A stretch of DNA of 64,000 nt. It comes from Corynebacterium tuberculostearicum (GTDB lineage: Bacteria > Actinomycetota > Actinomycetes > Mycobacteriales > Mycobacteriaceae). Location of the stretch: positions 1,488,001 to 1,552,000 of the forward strand of contig NZ_CP069791.1 of the NCBI RefSeq assembly GCF_016894265.1, read 5' to 3'. Shown here one piece after another: positions 44,417 to 53,304 of the stretch; the stretch's first letter is position 1; the number at the start of each line of letters is the position of its first letter. The translations under genes were made by a program, and so were the position numbers. The notes below the pieces were generated by a model. The model saw only the letters and a program-made list of their open reading frames with translations. It ran no database searches and had not been told where the DNA came from.

Positions 44417-45103
44417 GTGACTTCTGTTGAAACTTTGAACACCGAATGGGCCCTGGCATGGATGAAGGGCTGCACCGAGCAGGCCCACGAGCACCGCGAG
44501 GAGCTTATTGAGCTTGACCGCGTCATCGGCGATAACGACCATGGCGAAAACGTGGACCGTGGTTTCCGTGCTGTCGTTGAGAAGCTTGAAACAGATGCTC
44601 CCGCAAGCATCGTGGATGTGCTGAAGCTGACGGCCAAGACCCTGATGTCCACCGTCGGCGGTGCATCTGGTCCGCTTTTGGGAACTGCATTCCTGCGCGC
44701 TGTTAAGTCAGTCGGCGGTGAAGCGCTTGATGGCGCTGGCGCGGCCGCACTCATTGAGGCGGCACTCGAGGGCATCACCACCCGCGGCAAGGCTCAAGAA
44801 GGGGAGAAGACCATGGTTGATGCGTGGGCGCCGGCGGCGCGTGCTGCCCGCGAACAGGCTGATGCCGGGGCGGGAGTTGCCGACGTTCTGCACGCGGCAG
44901 CCGAAGCCGCAGCCGAAGGCGCCGAAGCAACCATCCCACTCGTTGCAACCAAGGGCCGTGCTTCCTACTTGGGTGAGCGCTCTGCTGGCCATAAGGATCC
45001 GGGTGCTGCTTCGACCGCGCTGTTTATCGCTGCAGCTGCTGACGCTGCTTCTGCTAAAAGGAGGGCTAGGGCATGGCAGAACCGAAAGTGGGCCTGGTCC
45101 TAG
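44417..45103 (+). CDS. dhaL: Dihydroxyacetone kinase subunit DhaL
   Basis: ADP-binding subunit of the PTS-type dihydroxyacetone kinase, 228 residues. The Mg/ADP-binding Asp motif is IGDNDHGENVDRGF; most relatives have GDGDHG, so N replaces G here. STVGGASGPLLGTAFLR and AATKGRASYLGERSAGHKDP are family signatures. GTG 44417 has AAGGAG six bases upstream and follows the dhaK stop by one base. Its end overlaps dhaM by 31 bases. Confidence 0.93.
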   Translation: MTSVETLNTEWALAWMKGCTEQAHEHREELIELDRVIGDNDHGENVDRGFRAVVEKLETDAPASIVDVLKLTAKTLMSTVGGASGPLLGTAFLRAVKSVGGEALDGAGAAALIEAALEGITTRGKAQEGEKTMVDAWAPAARAAREQADAGAGVADVLHAAAEAAAEGAEATIPLVATKGRASYLGERSAGHKDPGAASTALFIAAAADAASAKRRARAWQNRKWAWS

Positions 45104-45765
45104 TTTCGCATTCCGCAAAGCTGGCCGAAGGCCTTGCTGAGCTGGCTGGGCAGATGGCCACTGACGTGCGTATTGCAGCCGCGGGTGGTCTGGAGTCCGG
45201 TGAAATCGGAACCTCGTATGACCTCATCGAGACGGCTATTAATGACCTGCTCGGTGAAGGCCTCGCAGTTGTTGTTCTCACCGACTTAGGTTCGGCAACG
45301 ATGACCGTTGAGTCGGTGCTGGAGTTCCTTGACGATGAGCCGGTGAAGTTCGTGGACGCGCCGCTCGTGGAGGCTGCTATTGCTGCGGCTACTGCGGCAC
45401 AGCAAGGTGACGACCTTGACGCAGTTGCCGTTGCTGCCGAGCGCGCCATCGAGGTGTTCGTGCAAAAGCAAGCGAAAGAAAACTCTGGTGACGCTGCAGC
45501 CGATTCTTATGAGCGCAGTGTGACAGTAGCAGATGCTTCTGGTTTGCACGCGCGACCGGCTGCCAAGATTGCTGAGATGGCTGCCGAAGCAGAAGAAGAC
45601 CTTTTCATCGCTTTTGACGGTGAGAAGGCCGATGCAGATTCCGCCATGATGCTGATGTCCTTGGGCGCTGCCCAAGGCGACACTGTGACGATCATTGGCA
45701 ATTCAGTGGATAAGCCGATTGTCGACAAAATCGCTGATGCCATTGCGGATGGTCTTGACAACTAG
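45073..45765 (+). CDS. dhaM: DhaM phosphotransfer protein with fused HPr domain
   Basis: Phosphoryl donor of the dihydroxyacetone kinase, 230 residues. Residues 1-130 are an EIIA(Man)-like domain with the active His in LVSHSAKLAEG. Residues 145-230 are an HPr domain with the active His in SGLHARPAAKIAEM and the Ser region DADSAMMLMSLGA. No enzyme I domain follows, unlike the three-domain E. coli DhaM, so general EI is needed. ATG 45073 overlaps dhaL. Its TAG shares the palindrome CTAG with the stop of the convergent SDR gene. Confidence 0.93.
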   Translation: MAEPKVGLVLVSHSAKLAEGLAELAGQMATDVRIAAAGGLESGEIGTSYDLIETAINDLLGEGLAVVVLTDLGSATMTVESVLEFLDDEPVKFVDAPLVEAAIAAATAAQQGDDLDAVAVAAERAIEVFVQKQAKENSGDAAADSYERSVTVADASGLHARPAAKIAEMAAEAEEDLFIAFDGEKADADSAMMLMSLGAAQGDTVTIIGNSVDKPIVDKIADAIADGLDN

Positions 45766-46523
45766 GCCGACAGCACCTGGTAGATGAGCTTGGCCTCGCG
45801 GTCGGGCACCATGTTGCGGGCTACGCGGGCTGCCTTGTCTTGGGCGCCGACGCCCCAGTGGAGGCGGCCTTTGTCCCAGCAGTTCTTGGCGTTGGCGGCG
45901 CGCCAGATGGCTTGCGCGACGTCGTCTGGCGTGAGGTTTACGCCGAGGCGTGTGACGGTTTTGGACTTGACGTCGGAGATGGGTGTCTTTGCCCATAGGG
46001 GGTTGATGTCGAGCACGCGGATCTTGTCGCGGCGCCACTCGAGGTCGAGGGTTTCGGTCATGGACTGGACGTAGGCCTTGGTGGCAGCGTAGACGCCGAC
46101 GTCGGGGATGCCGTAGCAGCCGGCGATGGAGGCGATGTTGATCAGCTGCGAGCCGGGAGTCTTCTTCAGATAGGGGTAAGCAGCGCGTGCGCCGAGGGTA
46201 ACGCCTAATGCGTTGACGTCGATGACGGCGCGGATGCGCGCGGGTTCGCTTTCCGCGATGGTGGCGGAGTCGATGATGCCGGCGTTGTTGTCGAGGATGT
46301 CGAGCCTGCCGCCGGTGAGTTTGGTGAACTCGGATAGGGCAGCGTCCCAGGACTCTGGTTTGGTTACGTCAAGCCCGTAGAAGGTGATGCCGTCACCGAG
46401 GATCGAATCGTCGGCTGGTGGGCGGAGATCGCCCAGTCCGACGATGTAGCCTTCATTGCGGAATACGCGGGCTACGGCGAGACCGAAGCCGCCGCAACCG
46501 CCGGAGATAAAAATCGACTTTAT
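45762..46523 (-). pseudogene. Short-chain dehydrogenase/reductase without a usable start codon
   Basis: Frame of 253 codons with a complete SDR body: SGGCGGFGLA (TGxxxGxG-type NAD site), LDILDNNAGI, NIASIAGCYGI and YAATKAYVQSM (Tyr-x3-Lys). Where MKSIFISGG is expected, the sequence is ATA-AAG-TCG at 46523, four codons after an in-frame TAG. There is no ATG, GTG or TTG in frame until ATG 46061, which is past the NAD site. A TTG one frame away (reading LRNKVDF) would join the frame if a T in the T5 run were lost. Mutation or sequencing error; the substrate is unknown. Confidence 0.7.
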
Positions 46524-46605
46524 TCCGCAATGCTAACTGTTTCCTAAGTCATAGGAAAGAGTTTTGTAGGCCGATGTCTGTGTTCTCTTTTGTGGCTTTG
46601 GCTGG

Positions 46606-47574
46606 CTAGAAGGCGAATACTCGCATCATGATTGTGATGACCACCAGCATGATGATTGCGGTGGGGATCTGCGCGATGATCGGGCCGTACTTGTTCTTCA
46701 TCTGCAGGAGTGCAGCCGGGACGATGTTGAAGTTCGCCGCCATTGGGGTACACAGCGTGCCGCAGAAACCAGCCAACATGCCCATTGCGAAGATCGCCGC
46801 AGGGTTGCCATCGAAGTTCTCAACGAGGACTGGCCAGCCGATGGCAGCCGTCATGATGGGGAACGCGGCGAAGGCGTTGCCCATGACCACGGTGAACAGT
46901 GCGTTGCCCAAGCAGTACGCGATGACGCTCCAGAGCAGGGCGTCCTGCGGAATGACGGCGCCGATGACGTCAGCGACTGCAGTGCCGACACCGGCCTTGG
47001 TAAACAGCGTGCCGAGAGTGGAGAGCATCTGAGGCAGGAGTGCTGCCCAGCCGATGGCCTCAAGCAGGCGGGTGCCCTCCGAGAGAGGAACCGACGGCGA
47101 CTTCGGGCGCAGAACAATGAAGACGACGATGAGACCGACGATGGCGCCGATGCCCAAGCCCGTCAAAGTCGCGGAACCTTCCGCGAGGAGCGGCTCGCCG
47201 CCTACCTTCAGCTTTGGTCCGAGCACTGCCACGATGACTGTGACCAGTGGAACGGTCAGAGCCGGGATGAAGAGCTTGTTGCCAAAGCGCTGTGCCAGCG
47301 CCGCGCGTTCTTTCCCAGAGGTGGTCTTTTCTTCACCCATTCCGAGTCCGTTGAAGCCGGCAATCAATGCCATGACAAGAACCGCGAGGCCGAGAATCCA
47401 CGCTGGGGCGGTCTTGGCCTGGACGAAAGTGCCGTACATAAACGAGACACCAAGCAGGCCCCAGAAGATGCTGCTGAGTGCTTTCTTGTCGTGCTTGGGG
47501 TTGGTGGCAATCAGAATGGAAACCGCAATGAAAAAGGCGCCAATGAGCCAGTACAGCCATTCATTAGTAATCAT
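46606..47574 (-). CDS. DUF979 family membrane transporter protein
   Basis: Membrane protein of 322 residues with about ten hydrophobic segments (EWLYWLIGAFFIAVSILIAT at the N-terminus, IIMLVVITIMMRVFAF at the end). The conserved GNAFAAFPIMTAAIGWP and GFCGTLCTPMAANFNIVP stretches mark DUF979. It follows DUF969 by 6 bp, and the two always occur together as a presumed two-component permease. In other genomes this pair lies near pyrrolidone-carboxylate peptidase or 5-oxoprolinase genes. The substrate here is unproven. Confidence 0.88.
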   Translation of the reverse strand: MITNEWLYWLIGAFFIAVSILIATNPKHDKKALSSIFWGLLGVSFMYGTFVQAKTAPAWILGLAVLVMALIAGFNGLGMGEEKTTSGKERAALAQRFGNKLFIPALTVPLVTVIVAVLGPKLKVGGEPLLAEGSATLTGLGIGAIVGLIVVFIVLRPKSPSVPLSEGTRLLEAIGWAALLPQMLSTLGTLFTKAGVGTAVADVIGAVIPQDALLWSVIAYCLGNALFTVVMGNAFAAFPIMTAAIGWPVLVENFDGNPAAIFAMGMLAGFCGTLCTPMAANFNIVPAALLQMKNKYGPIIAQIPTAIIMLVVITIMMRVFAF

Positions 47575-47580
47575 CTTGAG

Positions 47581-48297
47581 TTAAGCCTCTTTCGGGGTAG
47601 CGGATTCGTTTGGAATCGAAGGTGCCGATTTTTCCATCGCTTTCAGCTTGGAATCGATGCGCAACAGGCGGGTGCCGTGAACAAGGAATGCAACAACGGC
47701 AACAGGCAGAGCCCACAGAGCGAGTTCGATTGGCTCCAGCGCAACGTTGTAGTTGGTATCCACGAAGGAGGTGATCAACAGAATCGAACCGACGGCGACG
47801 AATGCGTCCTCGCCGAAGAACAAGCCCACCGTGTCAGCAGAGGACGAATAAGCCTTGAGCTTCTCCTTTGCTTTCTCGGACAGAGGATTGCCGACGCGCT
47901 GTTCCTCCGCGCCCTGTGCCATTGGGTAGATGAGTGGACGAACGGTCTGTGCTGGTCCGGCGATGGACTGGATGCCGAGAGCGGCGGTGATCTGGCGAAT
48001 GAGCATGTAGAGCGCCAAAATGCGTCCTGCGGTGAGCTTCTTGAGCTTGGCAATAAGCGTCTTTGCTTGCTCCTGCAGGCCGAAGCGTTCGATTGTGCCG
48101 ATGATAGGCAGCACGAGCGCGAAGGTAGTCACGGAGCGCGAGCCGGCAAAGCCTTCGCCGAAGATATTCAGAATATCCATCGGGCTAATGCCGCCGATGA
48201 CTGCGGTTACGATGCCGGAAACGGTGACCACAAGCAGTGGGTTGATGCGCAACGCGAAGCCGATAACGACCAGCGCTACGCCGATGAGTACGTACAT
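47581..48297 (-). CDS. DUF969 family membrane transporter protein
   Basis: Membrane protein of 238 residues. MYVLIGVALVVIGFALRINP opens the first membrane segment, and IRQITAALGIQSIAGPAQTV and SADTVGLFFGEDAFVAVGSI are typical of DUF969. A hydrophilic tail ends PKEA. It is coupled to DUF979 (6-bp gap) and lies 94 bp after DUF2891, all on the minus strand. The three probably form one operon. Confidence 0.88.
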   Translation of the reverse strand: MYVLIGVALVVIGFALRINPLLVVTVSGIVTAVIGGISPMDILNIFGEGFAGSRSVTTFALVLPIIGTIERFGLQEQAKTLIAKLKKLTAGRILALYMLIRQITAALGIQSIAGPAQTVRPLIYPMAQGAEEQRVGNPLSEKAKEKLKAYSSSADTVGLFFGEDAFVAVGSILLITSFVDTNYNVALEPIELALWALPVAVVAFLVHGTRLLRIDSKLKAMEKSAPSIPNESATPKEA

Positions 48298-48391
48298 GGG
48301 TTTCCTCTATTGATTTCTGAGGGGAGAAAAGTAAACAAGAACCTCGATGGTGAGGTAGCCGTTGGTATGGAAGGCAGATGGTGGCTGCAGG

Positions 48392-49462
48392 CTACTGGCG
48401 TGCCCACGGGTGAGCGACGTTCAGGCGCTCGGCTTCCAGGTGTGCTTCCCAAGCGAAGGTGGCAAGCCAGTGCGAAGACATGTAGTCACCGGTGATTGCG
48501 GCTTCGAGGCCTGGCGCGAGAAGCTCGGCGCTGCGCTCGCGGATGGTGTGCGCGAGTTCTGGGTGCGTATCCTTCGTAGCTTCGAAAATGCGCAGCGCGC
48601 TAGCCAGGACAGTCATGCCAAGGCCGTAGAGGTGGACCTGGTATCCGTCGGTTGGATCAAAAACCCGTGCAGGCTTCAGGATGCACGAATCGGCATCCAA
48701 GCGTGCCAGGAAGCCCTCTGCCCAGATCGCGAACTCGGCGTCGTCAAGCACGTCGAGCATCAGGTCTGCCTCGCACAGGCCAGGGGAGAGGAAGTCCTGT
48801 CCGCTGCGCTCCTGCTCGAACTCCCAGGCCTTGTCTTCGGCGAAGAATTTCTTTGCAGTCGCAAGGATTTCCTCCACAACATCCTCGCGGCCCAGCTCCT
48901 TCGCCGCCTTCATGATCCGCTTCAGGCCGAACGCGGTGTTGGTGTGCAGGCCGTGGCGGACTGGCTCGGAGGCTTTGCCCAGCCAAGACAAGGTGTTGTC
49001 GAATACGGCATCGGCCAGTGGGGCTACGCCCTCGGCCAGGGCCTGGAGCTCGACTACTGGGGAGAACTTAAGCTCGGATGCCAGCTGTACTGCCCATGCC
49101 CAGCCGTATGGGCGCTCCCAAGTCGGGTTAGCGGGCAGGTAGTCAGCCTCGGTCTTGATGTTCTCCGCGCTCAGGTGGTCCTCGAGGATGCGCAATGCCT
49201 CAGCGCGCCAAGCGCCGGAAGCATCCTCGTCGGAGGAAAGGAGGCTGGAAAGCAGCCAGTGCATGTGGACGCTCGAGTGCCAGTCGAAGGAGTTACCGAA
49301 GCTCGGGTGGAGCTCATTCGGAGCCTTATTATCGCTGCTCGAGGTCTGCACATGATGGGAAGCGTATGGGTAGATACGCGTGACGTTATCGATGGCAACT
49401 TGGGCAAGCTGCGCTACCGGAGAATCAGAGTGGTGCTCAGCGTCATGAGTAACTGCGTTCAC
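48392..49462 (-). CDS. DUF2891 domain-containing protein
   Basis: Soluble protein of 356 residues, rich in helices, matching DUF2891 (ELHPSFGNSFDWHSSVHMHW, ADYLPANPTWERPYGWAW). The conserved His, Trp and Glu residues and the alpha-helical pattern recall alpha/alpha-barrel enzymes. No catalytic role is known. GAAAGGAACG precedes the ATG at 49462. As the first gene of the DUF2891-DUF969-DUF979 unit it may process the transported compound. Confidence 0.87.
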   Translation of the reverse strand: MNAVTHDAEHHSDSPVAQLAQVAIDNVTRIYPYASHHVQTSSSDNKAPNELHPSFGNSFDWHSSVHMHWLLSSLLSSDEDASGAWRAEALRILEDHLSAENIKTEADYLPANPTWERPYGWAWAVQLASELKFSPVVELQALAEGVAPLADAVFDNTLSWLGKASEPVRHGLHTNTAFGLKRIMKAAKELGREDVVEEILATAKKFFAEDKAWEFEQERSGQDFLSPGLCEADLMLDVLDDAEFAIWAEGFLARLDADSCILKPARVFDPTDGYQVHLYGLGMTVLASALRIFEATKDTHPELAHTIRERSAELLAPGLEAAITGDYMSSHWLATFAWEAHLEAERLNVAHPWARQ

Positions 49463-49761
49463 GAGCGTTCCTTTCAGGTTGTTCTACAATGTTGCTCGTG
49501 TCACAGTATCCCAAGCTGCCAGCTTGTGTCTCAGATTACATGCGATGAAATTCAATTAACTTTTGGTTAGTAGAAGTGGGGGTGCTTTTTTAAAAGGTAG
49601 ATGCGTATTCGTGCCCCAGAGCGGGGCGCAGTTTTCCTACCTTTGGCTTCCCGAATTTGTGGGGAAGGAGGTCTATCTAGACCCGGCCTTGGATAAAAAT
49701 GGCCGACGGAATCGTACTCAGGCATGACTACTTAACTCGTCGAACCGGATAGCGTAGAGGC

Positions 49762-50895
49762 GTGGAAGTCTTTTCTGATAGGCGAATGATTCGTGACCTT
49801 GCGGTGTCGCTTTTGTGCGGAGCGGCGTCTCTCATCGGTAGGGACCTGATGTCCCGGCCGCTCTTTGACTACCTGATTATCGCCTTGGTCGTGCTAATGC
49901 CAATTATAAGCAGGCGGTGGCCGCGCCTGGTGGTCTTCGTTGCATCAATGGTGCTCTTCGCCAGCCTTTTCCAGGTGGAACTCACTGTAGGCATCATAAT
50001 CCTTGCGGGGCAGGTCGCCTACATTATTCGCCGCAGGCTGGAAGATCCCCTGCGTCGAATAATGACTATAGGGATGCTTGCTGCGGACTTTATCGGCGTA
50101 TTTTGGGTGAGCCAAACGGTACAGGAAGCAGCACAGGATATTGCGCGGCGCCTTTTCGTCGTGGGCTGGAGCCTACTGGTCCTTGCGGTATGCATGCTTG
50201 TGGGTGAACTGCGTAGGAGAGCAAAGGAAGAACGCACACGGGAGATTTCGCGTGCTCTAGAGAAACAACGCCTGGAATTCGAGAAAAGCTCGACGGAACA
50301 ACGGGCGTTTATCGCACGTGAGATCCATGACGTCGTCACGCACTCGCTATCGGTCATAGTTGCCCAGGCCGATGGGGCGCTCTACACCAAAGACACGGAA
50401 GCGCAAGAAGAAGCTTTGAAGTCTATTTCCCGCGTGGGAAGGACCTCTTTGAGGGAGATGCGGGGAGTCGTGGGCTTGCTGCGCACAGGGGAAAAGCGCG
50501 GCACTCAACCGATGGCGGGATTCGGTGATCTTCCAGAACTCATTAACAGCGTTAGAAGCGCTGGCATTGCTGCGGGATATCGCTGCACAGGAACGCCACC
50601 TGAAGAACTTTCCGCCGCGACGTCACTAAGTCTGTACCGAATTGTCCAAGAGGCTTTGACCAATGCGAACAAACATGGTGGCGGGCAAGCGGACGTACTA
50701 GTCGAATGGCTTGAAGGTATCGTCCGCCTTGAGGTGCGCAATGGATATATGGGTGATGCTCGAGGCGAGGGACATGGCATTGCTGGCATGAAGGAACGAG
50801 CGGAATTGGTTGGAGGAACCTTCCAACAGCGCAGTGATGCTGGCACATGGATAGTAGAAGCAGAGTTACCCACCGTAGGAGGAAGTAAGCAATGA
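49762..50895 (+). CDS. NarL-type sensor histidine kinase
   Basis: Membrane histidine kinase of 377 residues with about five N-terminal membrane segments over residues 10-150 and no sizeable external domain. The HisKA_3 phospho-acceptor is H189 (AREIHDVVTHSLSVIV), and the HATPase_c N-box is EALTNANKHGGG. GTG 49762 starts it, with no clear ribosome site. It overlaps the response regulator by four bases (ATGA) and precedes an ABC transporter, a common intramembrane-sensing antibiotic or bacteriocin defence layout. Confidence 0.92.
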   Translation: MEVFSDRRMIRDLAVSLLCGAASLIGRDLMSRPLFDYLIIALVVLMPIISRRWPRLVVFVASMVLFASLFQVELTVGIIILAGQVAYIIRRRLEDPLRRIMTIGMLAADFIGVFWVSQTVQEAAQDIARRLFVVGWSLLVLAVCMLVGELRRRAKEERTREISRALEKQRLEFEKSSTEQRAFIAREIHDVVTHSLSVIVAQADGALYTKDTEAQEEALKSISRVGRTSLREMRGVVGLLRTGEKRGTQPMAGFGDLPELINSVRSAGIAAGYRCTGTPPEELSAATSLSLYRIVQEALTNANKHGGGQADVLVEWLEGIVRLEVRNGYMGDARGEGHGIAGMKERAELVGGTFQQRSDAGTWIVEAELPTVGGSKQ

Positions 50896-51569
50896 AAGTC
50901 GGATTGGTAGACGACCAGGTTCTCTTCCTGCACGGGATTGCCCAGATCATTAGTTCGCAGCCAGACATGGATGTTATCTGGCAAGCAAACGATGGCGAAG
51001 ATGCGCTGACCCAATGCGCGGCCACGCCTGCTGATGTGGTGCTCATGGATGTACAGATGCCTGTCCGCGATGGAATTAGCGCCACTGCTGAGATCGCATC
51101 CACTCTTCCAGAGACGAAGGTCATCATTCTGACAACCTTCGATGACGAAGACTATGTAGTAGCCGGGCTGCGAGCAGGAGCGAGTGGCTTCGTGCTCAAG
51201 GACGCAGAGCCAGAGGAGCTACTAAGCGCGTTGCGCACTGTCTATCGCGGAGACGCGGTAATCTCACCCCGCGCCACTAAGCGCCTTGTCCACAGTATGA
51301 GGGATGATTCCACGGACACGCTGAGTATTAGCGGCGCAGACCGTCGGGTACTTGAATCGCTGACTGCCCGTGAACAAGAAATCCTTGAAGCAATCGGGAT
51401 GGGATGGTCAAACACAGAGATATGTGAGCGGGTGTTCATCTCTATGCCGACCGTCAAGACGCACGTTGGACGAGTGCTCGCCAAGACGAGTTCTAGGGAC
51501 CGTGTACACGCAGCTCTTTTCGCCTATCGCACAGGAGTTGTCTCCCGTGCTGACCTGCTTAGCTCCTAA
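50892..51569 (+). CDS. NarL/LuxR-family response regulator
   Basis: Response regulator of 225 residues. The receiver domain has acidic D8/D9 in VDDQ, phospho-acceptor D53 (VVLMDVQMP) and the switch Thr in ILTTFDD. The C-terminal LuxR HTH includes LTAREQEILEAIGMGWSN and MPTVKTHVGRVLAKTSSRDR. Overlap with the kinase gene marks it as cognate. The ABC genes 73 bp downstream are its likely target. Confidence 0.94.
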   Translation: MKVGLVDDQVLFLHGIAQIISSQPDMDVIWQANDGEDALTQCAATPADVVLMDVQMPVRDGISATAEIASTLPETKVIILTTFDDEDYVVAGLRAGASGFVLKDAEPEELLSALRTVYRGDAVISPRATKRLVHSMRDDSTDTLSISGADRRVLESLTAREQEILEAIGMGWSNTEICERVFISMPTVKTHVGRVLAKTSSRDRVHAALFAYRTGVVSRADLLSS

Positions 51570-51642
51570 TACCCCGGTATGACTCGCAAAATCGTGCCTC
51601 GCGGCGATGTGCGGCGTAGGCGCGCCGGGCAACGATTGAGTT

Positions 51643-52557
51643 ATGAGCACAGAATATGTTGTCGAAACTCAGGGTTTGACCAAGGAATATAAAGGATTCA
51701 AGGCCGTCGACGGCCTTGATATGGCAATCGGCCACGGTGTCGTTCACGGTTTGTTGGGGCCGAATGGTTCGGGCAAGTCCACGACCATGAAAATGCTTTT
51801 GGGTCTGGCAAAGCCGACTGAGGGAAGCATCAGTTTGTTCGGCGAGCCTTTCGGGCCTAAGACGCGCAGCCGGGCCTTGGCCCGCACCGGCTCGCTCATC
51901 GAGCAGCCTTCGGCCTATTTGCACCTCACCGGGCGAGAGAACTTGCGCATCGCTGCGCGGCTTCTACGCGCTGAGGCAGAAGACATCGATCGCGCAGTGC
52001 ACCTCGTGCGGCTGGAAAAGCAGCTGGACAAGCAAGTAGCGAACTATTCCTTGGGCATGAAGCAGCGCCTCGGCATCGCAATGGCTATGATTCGTAACCC
52101 GCAGCTTCTGATCCTTGATGAACCAACGAACGGTCTTGACCCTGCCGGCATCGAAGAGATTCGCAATCTCATCGTCAGCCTCGCTGCCGATGAGGGGCGA
52201 ACCGTATTGGTTTCGAGCCACCTTCTCTCGGAAATCGAAAAGATGGCTAGTGAGCTGACCATTATCAATCGCGGGCAGTTGCTCTTCCAAGGTACAAAGC
52301 AGGAGCTTTTCCATTCCCAGCCGCCTGAAGTCTTTATCGAAACCCCGAACCCCGAGGAAGCGGCGCAAGCACTCGCGGGTATCTCAGTGCGCTTTGTAGA
52401 AGGTGGCATTCGGGTCCCGAACTTAAGCGAGCGCGACGTCGCGGGGGCTTGTACGCAGCTCGTCAACCATGGCGTGCCCATCTACCAGGTGCTAAGAACG
52501 CACCGCAGTCTCGAAGAGATCTTCATTTCGATTACGGGACGAGGTGGCTTGCAATGA
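51643..52557 (+). CDS. ABC transporter ATP-binding protein (lantibiotic-immunity type)
   Basis: ATPase of 304 residues: Walker A GPNGSGKST at 39-47, Q-loop near SLIEQPSAYLHL, signature YSLGMKQRLGIA and Walker B LLILDEPTNGLDP. About 90 residues follow the ATPase domain. The GSLIEQPSAYLHLTGRENL stretch is typical of the lantibiotic-protection (MutF/SpaF) and BcrA groups. The stop overlaps the permease start (ATGA). It works with the two permeases downstream under the adjacent two-component system. Confidence 0.93.
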   Translation: MSTEYVVETQGLTKEYKGFKAVDGLDMAIGHGVVHGLLGPNGSGKSTTMKMLLGLAKPTEGSISLFGEPFGPKTRSRALARTGSLIEQPSAYLHLTGRENLRIAARLLRAEAEDIDRAVHLVRLEKQLDKQVANYSLGMKQRLGIAMAMIRNPQLLILDEPTNGLDPAGIEEIRNLIVSLAADEGRTVLVSSHLLSEIEKMASELTIINRGQLLFQGTKQELFHSQPPEVFIETPNPEEAAQALAGISVRFVEGGIRVPNLSERDVAGACTQLVNHGVPIYQVLRTHRSLEEIFISITGRGGLQ

Positions 52558-53300
52558 TGTTGCAGAATGAATATGCCAAGATGCGGCATACCCGGATGCT
52601 GCCGCTAGCCCTTGCTGTCACGCTCGCCATCGTTGCCTTTTCCAGTATGAATCTGGTGGGTGAGCACACCGCCGAACAATTTCAGCAAGATCCGCATAGT
52701 CAATGGGGCGGACATCTCCTTGGTTACATCATGGTGACGGCCTTCCTCACTCCGGTGCAGGTGGCATTGCTAGCCAGCCGCGCAGCCGATGTAGAGCATC
52801 TCCACGGCGGCTGGCGGCTTAATTCCATCGCCGGATACCGCCGCGGTGGTCTGCTCCGCGCGAAGTTCGCAGCTTTAGCCCTTGTCCTAGCCGCAGTAAA
52901 GGTAGTTGAATTGCTCGCGGTCTTGACCACTCCATTCCTCTTTGGCGCACAGTCGATTGATTCACCCGGCACATGGGTTCTCACAGCAGCTGGTCTATAT
53001 GGAACCTCGTGCGCACTGATGGCGTTTTTCTTGTGGCAGGCAGCACGCGTGGAATCCCAGCTCGTGGTGCTCAGCACTGGGGTAGTAGGCGGCTTCCTCG
53101 GTGTGGCAGGAATGCTTTCTCCAACCGCGGTCACGCTCATTAATCCCTTCGGTTACTACGCAGTCTTATCCCCATTTACCTTCCGCCCCGAAGGCCTGGT
53201 GAGCATCGAACCACTGTGGATTCCATGGGCACTGTTCATCGCCGTTGTAACCGTCATCTTCACCGTGCTTTGTCGCACGCTTGACTCCCAGGAGGAATAA
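52554..53300 (+). CDS. ABC-2 type permease, first subunit (MutE/EpiE-like)
   Basis: Membrane subunit of 248 residues with six hydrophobic segments and the N-terminal NEYAKMRHTRML lead-in common in lantibiotic-immunity permeases. ATG 52554 overlaps the ATPase stop. The frame stays open upstream to 52449, within the ATPase gene, and is not used. The ATPase and a second permease complete the exporter. Confidence 0.88.
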   Translation: MMLQNEYAKMRHTRMLPLALAVTLAIVAFSSMNLVGEHTAEQFQQDPHSQWGGHLLGYIMVTAFLTPVQVALLASRAADVEHLHGGWRLNSIAGYRRGGLLRAKFAALALVLAAVKVVELLAVLTTPFLFGAQSIDSPGTWVLTAAGLYGTSCALMAFFLWQAARVESQLVVLSTGVVGGFLGVAGMLSPTAVTLINPFGYYAVLSPFTFRPEGLVSIEPLWIPWALFIAVVTVIFTVLCRTLDSQEE

Positions 53301-53304
53301 GTTC

